Positions 7,256-15,503 of a stretch of DNA of 32,848 nucleotides are shown piece after piece. How positions within the stretch are numbered: position 1 is the stretch's first letter; every line of letters begins with the position of its first letter. Both the position numbers and the translations under genes were made by a program. Under the pieces are notes generated by a model, which was given only the letters and a program-made list of their open reading frames with translations, was not told the DNA's origin and did not search any database. The stretch covers positions 1 through 32,848 of the forward strand of contig JAHEBN010000027.1 of the NCBI GenBank assembly GCA_024645245.1, given 5' to 3'. The stretch comes from Jiulongibacter sp. GTDB taxonomy: Bacteria > Bacteroidota > Bacteroidia > Cytophagales > Spirosomataceae.

Positions 7256-9382
7256 ATGTCTATCGCTCTAATATTCATCGTTGTTACAACATTAACACTA
7301 ACTTTTTACTTGAATAATCAAACTAGACTAATTACTGAGTCTTACCCAAAAGCTTTCATCCTATTTTCAACAATGACCTTAATTTTTACAGAAACAATAT
7401 CCCTTTTTGGGGAATTAAATTTGATTTCTGCTTCTATTTTTTGGGCTATAATTTCCATCTCTGGATTGTTCTACCTTATTTATAATTACAACATAAAAGC
7501 ATTTGACCTAAATTTTTTAAGAATCGAAAAGGAGAAATTAAATTATTTATCCGTTGCCATAATTTTATTAGTATTAATATCTTTCGGCCTCTCTATTATT
7601 AGTCCTCCTAATAATTTGGATAGCCATAATTACCATTTAAATCGTATTGTAAACTGGATTCAAAATGAAAATGTATTGCATTTTCCGACCATATTTGCTC
7701 CTGAGCTTTATCATAATCCGATGGGTGAATACCTAGTTCTTCAAACGTTCCTTTTGAGCGGTTCAGATAAATTCGCTAATTCGATACAATTTTTTGCCCT
7801 TCTCGGAAATTTAGCCAACATATACCAGATATCTGGTCAAGCCAAATTAAATTATAGAACCAGATATATTGCTGTCTTTCTCATGCTTACTATTCCTATT
7901 GCCTTATTTGAATCTACCACCACTCAAGTTGATTTGCTGGCATGTTTTTATTTTACAAGTTTTGTTTATCATATTTTTGAATGGAATAACAATTGCTCGA
8001 AAAAAAGCCTAATATGGGCTTGTTTGAGTTTTACACTTGGTGCATTTACCAAGTATACCATTTTTATGTATTGTCTTCCATTTTACCTATTTATTGGAAT
8101 AAGTAAATTAATAAAAGGTCGATTTAAAGATCTATATTGCTGGTTTGGCTTTACCATATCATGTTTATTTATGGTATATAGTTTTTTCTGGTATCGTAAC
8201 TATGAGCTTTTTGGCAATATCCTTTCTCCAATTAAAGGCTCCAAAATGTATTTAGAAAGAATCCCAAATGAAAGATTTGGAATCGATGTTTTCTCTGTGA
8301 TCGCATTAAAAAATTTAGTTATTCATGCGGCATTACCTGTTCAAAAGTTCAACTTAATAATTGATAATCTGGTTTACAACTTTCATCAATTCGTCGGTAT
8401 CGCTGTTAATGATTTACGATATAGCTTTAATTACTATGTAACAAAGTTTTCCATGCAGGAGGATATGGCTACTAATGCATTCCATTTTTATTTGGGAATT
8501 GTTGCATTGGTTTATACAACAATAAAAAGAAATAGCAATAATTACATCAGTCTTATTACAGGATTAGCTTTAAGTGGCTTATTAATTCTAAGCGGAGTTC
8601 TAAAGTTTGAATTATGGGTAAGCCGTACGCAACTTCCTTTTTTTGCATTATTAAGTATTTTTATAGCTGTCTTTTTAAGTCAAATTAATTTAAAAGTTGC
8701 CAATGCAATCCTTTTGTTACAATTTATTTTTTCAATTATTTTAATTCTTACCAATCCAAATAAACCCGTTTTAAACTTAAAATACGATTTAAAAAGATAC
8801 TTGTCTTTTGTCCCAACTGAACTTATTCCGGATAGAACAGAAACTAATAAATTCGAGCCCGGTTTAATTACTAATTGGTATGAAAAAAAAGAAGGGATAT
8901 ACCATATAAAAAAGACTGTTACTAATTCAGATTCTAAAAATAAAATCTTTCGGGCCTTAGAACAATCTCACTATTATGACGTAGAAAGGGATAATACAAT
9001 TTTTAATAAAACCAGAAATCAGTTGTACTTTGCTCCAAATTATTACGAGTACTACGAAATCAAGAGTTTGTTTAGAAACCAATTGAATGAAATCAAAAAC
9101 ATAGGAGTTATTTACTATTCGGGCCAAGGATTCTATAAATACTGGGCATATTTAAATTACGGAAAAAATAAATCGATAAAAATGCAGCATATATTATTTC
9201 CTCAAGAATTAAATAATTTACAAAATACAAGGAAGCATTTTGAATACAATTACGTTTTTACAGACCATCTTGGGCTTGCTAAAAGCAAAATACCCGAAAA
9301 CAGTATTGAAAAGATTCTGCATTCGGGCAAATTTTATCTAATAAAACTAAAAAAGAGTCAGTCAGATCAGTATAACTATTAA
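7256..9382 (+). CDS. Large multi-pass membrane protein, probable GT-C-type glycosyltransferase
   Basis: The 708-residue protein has about ten to twelve hydrophobic segments across residues 1-490 and a soluble C-terminal part of about 200 residues. After the third segment it reads SPPNNLDSHNYHLNRIVNWI and LHFPT, which matches the first external loop of Bacteroidota GT-C / PMT-like membrane proteins (PP-N-DSxxYHLxR); the Asp there would be the catalytic-type acid. Such enzymes use polyprenyl-phosphate sugars at the outer face of the cytoplasmic membrane. It is divergent from the aminosugar operon and very AT-rich like it, so it belongs to the same surface-glycan locus. The function is inferred from topology and the loop motif only. 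Confidence 0.65.
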   Translation: MSIALIFIVVTTLTLTFYLNNQTRLITESYPKAFILFSTMTLIFTETISLFGELNLISASIFWAIISISGLFYLIYNYNIKAFDLNFLRIEKEKLNYLSVAIILLVLISFGLSIISPPNNLDSHNYHLNRIVNWIQNENVLHFPTIFAPELYHNPMGEYLVLQTFLLSGSDKFANSIQFFALLGNLANIYQISGQAKLNYRTRYIAVFLMLTIPIALFESTTTQVDLLACFYFTSFVYHIFEWNNNCSKKSLIWACLSFTLGAFTKYTIFMYCLPFYLFIGISKLIKGRFKDLYCWFGFTISCLFMVYSFFWYRNYELFGNILSPIKGSKMYLERIPNERFGIDVFSVIALKNLVIHAALPVQKFNLIIDNLVYNFHQFVGIAVNDLRYSFNYYVTKFSMQEDMATNAFHFYLGIVALVYTTIKRNSNNYISLITGLALSGLLILSGVLKFELWVSRTQLPFFALLSIFIAVFLSQINLKVANAILLLQFIFSIILILTNPNKPVLNLKYDLKRYLSFVPTELIPDRTETNKFEPGLITNWYEKKEGIYHIKKTVTNSDSKNKIFRALEQSHYYDVERDNTIFNKTRNQLYFAPNYYEYYEIKSLFRNQLNEIKNIGVIYYSGQGFYKYWAYLNYGKNKSIKMQHILFPQELNNLQNTRKHFEYNYVFTDHLGLAKSKIPENSIEKILHSGKFYLIKLKKSQSDQYNY

Positions 9383-9384
9383 TT

Positions 9385-10341
9385 TTACTTATAGTACTCC
9401 GTAGAATTAAGTTCAGGGCTACCTCCACGTTTTCCAATTCCGCCTGTAATAAATATTTTCTTACCGATTTTGGCTGCTCCTGTTCCATGCCGACCTTGGT
9501 TCATTGGTTTTAAGGATGACCATTTCATGGTTTTTATATCAAAGGCTTCCACATGTTCGTGAGCCGGTACCTGAGTCGGGCTTTCGCCACCCATAAATAG
9601 TACCTGATTGCCTAAAACCGCCACGCTGGCACCTGCACGCATGGTCGGAATATTCTGTCCTTCCACATTATGCCAGTTATTGGTGGCAAAATCATAAACG
9701 TCCGTTTCTGGCACAGTTAGATCCAAAACTTTATTAATCCGGGCGGTAGATAACCTTCCCCCCGCAACTACTACCTGAGTACCAACCATAGCTGCTGAAA
9801 CATGATCACGGGCGTGAAGTGCATTTGGCAAAATTTTCCATTCTCCGGTAGCAGGATTGAACTCATCAAACCAGGCCACATGTCCATCCCAATGGCCATC
9901 GATTATACCGCACAAAACATATATTTTGTCATTATACACAAAACAGGCCGCAGCTCCTCTTTTCCTGGGAATTTCAGGACCAACCCGCCATGTATCGCTT
10001 GCCGGATTATAAATATAAACATTCGGAATTGGTGTTTCATGCGGATATGGCCCTGTTAAAGCTCCTACTACATATATTTCACCCTTAAATACCACTCCCT
10101 GAAAATGATGCATTTCAATAGGAGGAACCGATTTTTTGGTCCAGGTATTTGTTTTTGTATTCAAAACCTCCAATGGTTTCATACCCCGGCATCCGAATAA
10201 ATACAAATTATCGCCTATGGCTACCACTGAGTTTTCACCACGCTCGGTGCTGTTATTGGTGGTAGTAATTGTTGTCCAGTTTTGGGCAAAAACAAACTTT
10301 ATACTTCCCAAAATTAATAGTCCTAAAAGTTTATATTTCAT
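9385..10341 (-). CDS. Secreted Kelch-repeat beta-propeller protein
   Basis: The 318-residue product begins with a signal peptide (MKYKLLGLLILGSIKFVFAQ), so it is exported. The mature protein is a chain of about six Kelch motifs. Examples are NLYLFGC, EIYVVGALTG with YIYNPASDTWRVGPEIP, KIYVLCG with FNPATGEWKILP, VVVAGGR with VYDFATNNW, VLFMGGE with FDIKTMKWSSL, and IFITGGIG. It should fold as a beta-propeller that binds a carbohydrate or protein partner; no catalytic function is visible. It starts 24 bases after the sugar dehydrogenase gene and is probably cotranscribed with it. Its stop lies 2 bases from the convergent GT-C gene. Confidence 0.87.
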   Translation of the reverse strand: MKYKLLGLLILGSIKFVFAQNWTTITTTNNSTERGENSVVAIGDNLYLFGCRGMKPLEVLNTKTNTWTKKSVPPIEMHHFQGVVFKGEIYVVGALTGPYPHETPIPNVYIYNPASDTWRVGPEIPRKRGAAACFVYNDKIYVLCGIIDGHWDGHVAWFDEFNPATGEWKILPNALHARDHVSAAMVGTQVVVAGGRLSTARINKVLDLTVPETDVYDFATNNWHNVEGQNIPTMRAGASVAVLGNQVLFMGGESPTQVPAHEHVEAFDIKTMKWSSLKPMNQGRHGTGAAKIGKKIFITGGIGKRGGSPELNSTEYYK

Positions 10342-10365
10342 TTTATAAGGGTTGAATGTTATTCA

Positions 10366-11769
10366 TTATTGAGGTAAAAGGCGATAAACTGTTCCCGGAT
10401 TTTCTATTCCAATATATATGTAACCATCTGAGCCCTGAATTACACTTCTTAAACGGCCCACATTGATTAATACTTTTTCCTGATCGGCCACTTTGTTATC
10501 TTTCATAACAATACGGTTTAGGTAGTTAAACCGGAGCGAACCCGCCATAATATTACCTTGCCAGGCCGGATATTTATCGCTTGTGATGTAGGCCAGTCCA
10601 CATGGTGCGATGGAAGGAATCCAATAGGTTTCCGGTTGCTCCATACCTTCCTGCTTCGAATTAGGCGTAAGGACTGTTCCATCGTAATTGATACCGTAAG
10701 AAATTACCGGCCAGCCATAATTTGCACCTTTTTTGATCAAATTAAGCTCATCTCCACCACGAGGACCATGCTCGGTATCATACATTTCGCCATTCGCCGG
10801 ATCAAAAATTAGTCCCTGCGGATTACGGTGACCGTAGCTCCAGATGCTCTCATTTCCGTTGCTGCTACCCACAAAAGGATTATCCGAAGGAATTTTACCA
10901 TCATCCATCAAACGGTGAATTTTACCTAAATCATTTTTTGTATTCTGCGGATTAACCTGTTCTCTGCCTCTTTCCCCAACAGAGAAAAACAAATATCCTT
11001 TATTGTCAAATGCTATTCGGGAGCCGTAATGATGTCTGGTTTTTTCGTAAGGCTGGGCCTCAAAAATATCTTCTTTGTTGGTAAAAGTATCGCCATTTAA
11101 TTTCCCTCTTACAATTGCAGTAGTGGAAACCAGGCTTTCACCTTCTCCTTTAAATTTGGAATAGGAAATATAAATCCAACCGTTATTTTTATAATCGGGG
11201 TGTAAAACCACATCCAATAATCCGCCCTGACCTACAGCCAATACAGGAGGAATTCCGGTGATTTCATGTTTTTCTTTATTTTTATCTACCCGGTACATTT
11301 TGCCGGCACGGTCATTTATTAAAATATCACCATCGGGTAATACAGCAATTCCCCATGGACTTTCTAATCCCGATGCAATTTCTTCAGTTTTTACAGTAAT
11401 CCCTTTCGATTTATAAGTATCCGTTTTCGCAACCTCTTTAAAATCGTATTGAGTTACAGTAGCCAGGCTAGTCACAATCAATTCGGCCAGTGCACTGATG
11501 TCTTTCTCTGCAATTTTATCTTTCCATGTGGGCATGCCAGCATCCTGGTAACCATTCGTTATACTTGCCACAATCTCATCTTTCGAATTACCATGTTTCC
11601 ATTTTCGATCTACAAAGGCCTCCACTTTTTCTCCGTGGCAACTGGCACAATATTGTGTATATATTTTTCTGGCCTTTTTGCCAGGTTTGGTATTTAAATC
11701 CGGAGAAGTAAAGGCTTTTCCAGAAATACCTATAAAAAGCAAAAGAGATAAGAAGCTTAATTTTTTCAT
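10366..11769 (-). CDS. Cytochrome c-fused PQQ-type aldose sugar dehydrogenase (glucose/sorbosone dehydrogenase family)
   Basis: This 467-residue exported protein has three parts. A signal peptide covers about residues 1-22. A cytochrome c domain follows at about 30-105, with heme motif CASCH (Cys41, Cys44, His45) and likely axial Met79 in AGMPTW. A six-bladed soluble-GDH-like propeller fills the rest, with GLESPWGIAVLPDGDILIND, the catalytic-type HHYGSRIAF, SYGHRNPQGLIFDP and EHGPRGGDELNLI. Relatives oxidise aldoses in the periplasm using PQQ, and the attached heme would take the electrons directly. No PQQ synthesis genes are in the window. A single ATG start gives a clean signal peptide. Confidence 0.88.
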   Translation of the reverse strand: MKKLSFLSLLLFIGISGKAFTSPDLNTKPGKKARKIYTQYCASCHGEKVEAFVDRKWKHGNSKDEIVASITNGYQDAGMPTWKDKIAEKDISALAELIVTSLATVTQYDFKEVAKTDTYKSKGITVKTEEIASGLESPWGIAVLPDGDILINDRAGKMYRVDKNKEKHEITGIPPVLAVGQGGLLDVVLHPDYKNNGWIYISYSKFKGEGESLVSTTAIVRGKLNGDTFTNKEDIFEAQPYEKTRHHYGSRIAFDNKGYLFFSVGERGREQVNPQNTKNDLGKIHRLMDDGKIPSDNPFVGSSNGNESIWSYGHRNPQGLIFDPANGEMYDTEHGPRGGDELNLIKKGANYGWPVISYGINYDGTVLTPNSKQEGMEQPETYWIPSIAPCGLAYITSDKYPAWQGNIMAGSLRFNYLNRIVMKDNKVADQEKVLINVGRLRSVIQGSDGYIYIGIENPGTVYRLLPQ

Positions 11770-11833
11770 TATTAGTTTAAAAGTTTTTGAGGCAATTTAA
11801 GAAAGAAAAATTGTAGAATTTATTTCTACGTTT

Positions 11834-11864
11834 AAAAAGACAGCTTAAGTAGATAAAAGGCTGT
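11834..11864 (-). terminator. Weak terminator-like hairpin after the MFS gene
   Basis: Directly after the TAG of the MFS gene the minus strand has ACAGC (11864-11860), a 15-base loop, GCTGT (11844-11840) and then CTTTTT. The short stem makes this uncertain; it could separate the MFS gene from the sugar dehydrogenase gene. Confidence 0.3.
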
Positions 11865-11868
11865 AATA

Positions 11869-13083
11869 CTATTCTACATAATCCAGATTTTTGTGAAAAG
11901 TCTCCGGTAACTTATAATTGGCGTATATAGCTATTGCAAAACAAAATACACCTGTAATTAATGCAGAATGGATAATATTATGGGTTAAATAGTTGGTTAA
12001 AGCGGTATACAACATACTAATCGGTACTGCAGCACCTCGTACAAAATTAGGTATTGTAGTAGCAACTGTTGATCGAATATTTGTGCCAAATTGTTCGGCA
12101 CCCATGGTAATCATAACGATCCAATATCCGGTACTGATTCCCATAATAAAACAAATGGTAAAAAATTGAAATGCTGAGGCATTTCCCAGGTTCAAATAAA
12201 CCAAACAGGCTATCAGACTCAAAACCTGATAGAGAGCGATCGCTTTTTTCCTACTCTTTAGTTTTTGCGAAACAAAACCACAGGAAATGTCGCCTAAAGC
12301 CAAACCGGAATAAATGAAAATGACAGCTTTGCCTGTGGTAATATTCCCTGAAACTCCCATTTCGGCAGCGAGAGAAGGGGCCAATTGCATCAAAATAGTA
12401 ACCACAAAAAATACCGGAATACCAACCAACAAGCTCAAAATGTACTTAGAACGCTTCTCCGGGTCCGTAAAAAGTGATAATATATTCCCTTTTTGAATTG
12501 AATCGTTATCCTTTGTATGCAAAAACATTTCGGATTCAAAAGTGCCTAAACGCAAAATCAACAGCAACAAACCCAAACCTCCTCCGAAGTAAAAGGCTGT
12601 TCGCCAATAGAAAAAATCTCCTACCAATCCGGCTGTAACGGCTCCTAAAACACCCGTTGCCGCCAAAATGGAAGTTCCGTATCCTCTTATTTTCTGAGGC
12701 ATGGTTTCAGCTACAATAGTAACACCAACTCCCAGCTCACCCGCAAGGCCCACACCGGCCAGAAAACGTAGCATAGCATACAAGTAAATATTATCAGTAA
12801 ACCCATTTATTATATTACAAACTGAGTACAATAATATCGAACCAAACAAAACCGAGAGTCTGCCTTTTTTATCTCCAAGTATTCCAAAAAATATTCCTCC
12901 GATAAGTAAACCGATCATTTGGATATCAAATAATAGCAAAGTCATTTCATCCAGGCCTTTTCCGGAAAAACCTAATTCAGACAAGCTGTTTTTACCTATT
13001 ACTGCAAATAGAATTAAATCAAAGGCATCGACAAAATATCCCAGAGAGGCTACAATCAACAACAACCAGGTAGATTTTTTCAT
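11869..13083 (-). CDS. MFS transporter (metabolite:H+ symporter-like)
   Basis: The 404-residue protein has twelve predicted membrane spans in two halves. Its first span is followed by GYFVDAFDLILFAVIGKNSL, and the loop between spans 2 and 3 has the MFS motif GGIFFGILGDKKGR. RFLAGVGLAGELGVGVTIVAETMP is the typical span-4 region of the sugar/metabolite-H+ symporter group. The central loop contains a short hydrophilic stretch (HTKDNDSIQKGNI). It probably imports a small organic acid or sugar across the cytoplasmic membrane. The sugar dehydrogenase and Kelch genes follow on the same strand after 99 bases, so the three may serve one substrate; this is inference. Confidence 0.85.
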   Translation of the reverse strand: MKKSTWLLLIVASLGYFVDAFDLILFAVIGKNSLSELGFSGKGLDEMTLLLFDIQMIGLLIGGIFFGILGDKKGRLSVLFGSILLYSVCNIINGFTDNIYLYAMLRFLAGVGLAGELGVGVTIVAETMPQKIRGYGTSILAATGVLGAVTAGLVGDFFYWRTAFYFGGGLGLLLLILRLGTFESEMFLHTKDNDSIQKGNILSLFTDPEKRSKYILSLLVGIPVFFVVTILMQLAPSLAAEMGVSGNITTGKAVIFIYSGLALGDISCGFVSQKLKSRKKAIALYQVLSLIACLVYLNLGNASAFQFFTICFIMGISTGYWIVMITMGAEQFGTNIRSTVATTIPNFVRGAAVPISMLYTALTNYLTHNIIHSALITGVFCFAIAIYANYKLPETFHKNLDYVE

Positions 13084-13263
13084 TTGGATTAATTGAATTC
13101 AGTTATTAAGGTCGCCGATTAAATAAAAGTTTTATACGATGATCTACAAAATTGGTACAATAATGATAAAATACACAATAAATGATCTCCAACTATTGAT
13201 TTTTCGTATCTTTTATAGTTATTTAAGGGCCGAAAACCAAAAACCCCAAATATTGATATAATT

Positions 13264-14175
13264 ATGAGAATCACATCGAAATTAGTACTTGCCGCTTCTG
13301 TAGCCATAGCAATGTCTTCTTGTGTTGCCAAGAAAAAGTTTGTGGATTTACAAAGTCAGCTTTCAAAAGCCAATTCAGATTTAGTTGCTTGTGGAGACGA
13401 AGTACAGAATTACAAAGACAAATGGAACAACGCTCAGGCAGACCTGGAAAACCAAAGGAAACAATTAGCCACGGAGCAAAAGAATGCAGCTGACAGACTG
13501 GCTGATATGAAATCGCAAATTGCTGATTTGCAAAAACAAAGAGATCAACAAATGCAAACGGTGGGTGATTTAACTATATTATCTAAAAAAGCCAGTGATA
13601 ATATTGACAAAACCCTTACTCAAATGCGTGAGAAAGATCAATATATCAATTTGATTCAGGCAGCCAAAACCAAAGCGGATAGCATGAATCTTGCTCTTGC
13701 TATTAACCTAAGAGGTAGCATCGGTCAAGATCTTAACGACGATGATGTTGAAATAAAAGTTGACAAAACGGTTGTCATGATCAACCTTTCCGACAAAATG
13801 CTTTACCGCAGTGGTAGCTATCAGATCACGCCAAAAGCAAATGAAGTTTTAGGGAAAATTGCAGCTATTATAAAGTCACGTCCTGAGCTGGAAGTAATGG
13901 TTGAGGGATATACTGATAATGTATCAATCAACACAGAATGTATTCAGGATAACTGGGATCTTAGTGTTAAAAGATCAACTTCCGTTATTCGTGCCTTGCA
14001 AAATAAGTTTGGTGTAGATCCTGATAAGCTAATCGCTGCAGGTCGTGGTGAATACAATGCTTTAACTTCTAACGATACCTCGGAAGGAAGGTCAATCAAC
14101 CGTAGAACAAGAATCATTTTGATGCCAAAAATCGATCAGTTCTATGATCTATTGAATCCGGATTTGAGCAAATAA
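13264..14175 (+). CDS. OmpA-family lipoprotein with coiled coil and peptidoglycan-binding domain
   Basis: The 303-residue protein begins with a lipoprotein signal ending in AIAMSSC, so Cys20 should be lipidated after cleavage. A long coiled coil of about 110 residues follows (DLQSQLSKANSDL through DLQKQRDQQMQTVGDL). The C-terminal OmpA/MotB domain has LYRSGSYQITPKANEVLGKI, VEGYTDNVSI, NWDLSVKRSTSVI and NRRTRIIL, including the Asp and Arg that grip diaminopimelate. It should tether the outer membrane to peptidoglycan. It stands alone, with a strong terminator just after its stop. A TATCTTTT box at 13207-13214 may be its -7 element, but no matching -33 box is seen. Confidence 0.92.
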   Translation: MRITSKLVLAASVAIAMSSCVAKKKFVDLQSQLSKANSDLVACGDEVQNYKDKWNNAQADLENQRKQLATEQKNAADRLADMKSQIADLQKQRDQQMQTVGDLTILSKKASDNIDKTLTQMREKDQYINLIQAAKTKADSMNLALAINLRGSIGQDLNDDDVEIKVDKTVVMINLSDKMLYRSGSYQITPKANEVLGKIAAIIKSRPELEVMVEGYTDNVSINTECIQDNWDLSVKRSTSVIRALQNKFGVDPDKLIAAGRGEYNALTSNDTSEGRSINRRTRIILMPKIDQFYDLLNPDLSK

Positions 14176-14196
14176 TAATTTTATAGAATACTTTTT

Positions 14197-14240
14197 GAGG
14201 AAGCCGCTTAATTGCGGCTTTTTCGTTTTATGGCTTCCTC
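14197..14240 (+). terminator. Terminator after the OmpA gene, with an overlapping alternative stem
   Basis: The hairpin AAGCCGC (14201-14207), 6-base loop, GCGGCTT (14214-14220), then TTTCGTTTT is a good rho-independent terminator. In addition GAGGAAGCC (14197-14205) is perfectly complementary to GGCTTCCTC (14232-14240). The two stems share bases 14201-14205, so they exclude one another. Confidence 0.85.
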
Positions 14241-14435
14241 TGTTTAAAATTTATCAAATAGGCATACTTTAAAAAGAATCCCTTCCCTGCTTTACCCTTG
14301 AGGAACCAATTTAATTCGAATTCTATTGAAACTTCATAGGTATCAAATCTGTTTAGAATTCTCGGGAATGAAAATTAGCTTAATTCTGTGTATTTTCTCA
14401 ACCCCTCTATTTTATTTTCAAAAAAAAACAACATG
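14241..14435. other. Intergenic DNA between the OmpA terminator and the sigma-factor promoter
   Basis: I see no open reading frame of note, no RNA gene and no strong hairpin here. The stretch is AT-rich and precedes the ECF-type promoter at 14436. Confidence 0.6.
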
Positions 14436-14466
14436 ATTTAAAGTAAAATCAATTCTCGTTCGTCTT
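14436..14466 (+). promoter_or_regulatory. Probable ECF sigma promoter, copy 1 (autoregulation of the sigma gene)
   Basis: ATTTAAAGTAAAATC (14436-14450), 8 bases, TTCGTCTT (14459-14466). The same two blocks at the same spacing recur at 15448-15478. CGTC in the -10 block is common for ECF sigma promoters. The element ends 27 bases before the ATG at 14494, which leaves room for a leader of about 20 bases. Confidence 0.75.
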
Positions 14467-14493
14467 GCAAAAGAAAAGAAGGTTTTATCTACT

Positions 14494-15042
14494 ATGAGTA
14501 AAGAGGCCAAAACTATTAAATCCACGATTCAGACTTTTGGAAAAAAGTTGTTTGGTTTTATTCGCGGTAAAGTGCGGTCTAACGAAGATGCCGAAGATAT
14601 TCTTCAGGATGTATGGTACCAGCTTTCGAGTTTCGGTAACCTCGAAGATATCGAGAATGTGAGTGCCTGGCTTTATCAGGTGGCACGTAATAAAGTGACC
14701 GACTTGTATAGAAAAAAGAAAACCGATAACCTGGAAGGCTATGAGTTTACAGATAGCGAGGGCGAAATGATGTTTAAGGAAATCCTTCTTTTAGACGATA
14801 GTCAAAATCCAGAACTGGCACTTTTTAAGGAGGCTTTCTGGAATGAATTGGAAAAGGCACTGAACCAACTTCCTGAAAACCAGCGGGAAGTTTTTGTGCT
14901 AAACGAATTGGAAGATTTAACTTTACAGCAAATCGCCGACTTGAAAGGAGAAAACCTCAAAACTATAATCAGCAGGAAGGGATATGCTGTGAAATTTCTG
15001 AGAAACAAACTCAATTATTTATATCAAGAATTAAATTTTTAA
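14494..15042 (+). CDS. ECF-type RNA polymerase sigma factor
   Basis: The 182-residue protein contains only sigma regions 2 and 4, as ECF factors do. Region 2 (about residues 15-75) has GFIRGKVRSNEDAEDILQDV and NVSAWLYQVARNKVTDLYRK. Region 4 (about 120-172) has LNQLPENQREVFVLNELEDL, with the helix-turn-helix TLQQIADLKGENLKTIISRK. The start is the ATG 27 bases after a promoter element it probably recognises itself. The next gene follows after 4 bases. No FecR- or ZAS-type anti-sigma gene is adjacent, so the means of control is unclear. Confidence 0.92.
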   Translation: MSKEAKTIKSTIQTFGKKLFGFIRGKVRSNEDAEDILQDVWYQLSSFGNLEDIENVSAWLYQVARNKVTDLYRKKKTDNLEGYEFTDSEGEMMFKEILLLDDSQNPELALFKEAFWNELEKALNQLPENQREVFVLNELEDLTLQQIADLKGENLKTIISRKGYAVKFLRNKLNYLYQELNF

Positions 15043-15046
15043 GACA

Positions 15047-15349
15047 ATGAAAAAAAAGCTTTTCTTTATTCCGGTAATCCTGACAGCGATTTTCGCATTT
15101 GGTTGGGTGGTAATGATGCTTTGGAACTGGTTGGTGCCGGGCATATTTCATTGGTCAAAAATCAATTATGCACAAGCCCTGGGTCTTTTTGTTTTGAGCA
15201 GAATTCTTTTCGGTGGATTTCATTTCAGAGGGTCGAGATATAGAAGGCCACCATTTGCCAATTCCAAATTCAAAGAAAAATTTATGCACATGACAGACGA
15301 GGAAAAACAAAGCTTTAAAGAGCAATGGAAACAACGATGCGGAAAGTGA
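15047..15349 (+). CDS. Small two-span membrane protein cotranscribed with the sigma factor
   Basis: The 100-residue product has two hydrophobic spans (about residues 5-28 and 42-60: FFIPVILTAIFAFGWVVMML and ALGLFVLSRILFGGF). A basic stretch with RGSRYRRPP and a charged amphipathic tail, MTDEEKQSFKEQWKQRCGK, follow. The tail loosely recalls the metal/misfolding-sensing helices of Spy/CpxP and CnrX-like proteins, but this is a resemblance only. It begins 4 bases after the sigma gene and ends in a terminator, so the two form a tight operon. It could hold or release the sigma factor; I do not recognise a named family. The tail is expected in the cytoplasm if the spans form a hairpin with both ends inside. 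Confidence 0.75.
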   Translation: MKKKLFFIPVILTAIFAFGWVVMMLWNWLVPGIFHWSKINYAQALGLFVLSRILFGGFHFRGSRYRRPPFANSKFKEKFMHMTDEEKQSFKEQWKQRCGK

Positions 15350-15374
15350 GAAACTAATAAAAAAAAGGATCAAG

Positions 15375-15405
15375 AAAGAGTCTTCCAGAAATGGAAGACT
15401 CTTTT
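15375..15405 (+). terminator. Rho-independent terminator after the sigma-factor operon
   Basis: A perfect 12-base stem AAAGAGTCTTCC (15375-15386) / GGAAGACTCTTT (15393-15404) with a 6-base loop, ending in TTTTATTTAT. It separates the sigma operon from the promoter at 15448. Confidence 0.88.
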
Positions 15406-15447
15406 ATTTATACCTTATTATCAATTAGTTAAACCTATTTTTAGGAA

Positions 15448-15478
15448 ATTTAAAGTAAAATCCAGACCTATTCGTCTT
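15448..15478 (+). promoter_or_regulatory. Probable ECF sigma promoter, copy 2 (stress operon)
   Basis: ATTTAAAGTAAAATC (15448-15462), 8 unrelated bases, TTCGTCTT (15471-15478). Both blocks are identical to those before the sigma gene, while the spacer differs, which is what selection on sigma contacts would leave. It ends 25 bases before the ATG at 15504. Confidence 0.78.
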
Positions 15479-15503
15479 CCCTTATATATACAAAAATTTC
15501 AAA

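Noticed and set aside
13119-13331. Open frame on the minus strand overlapping the OmpA start
   Set aside because: It covers the lipoprotein signal of a clear OmpA-family gene and the promoter region, and its product has no recognisable features.
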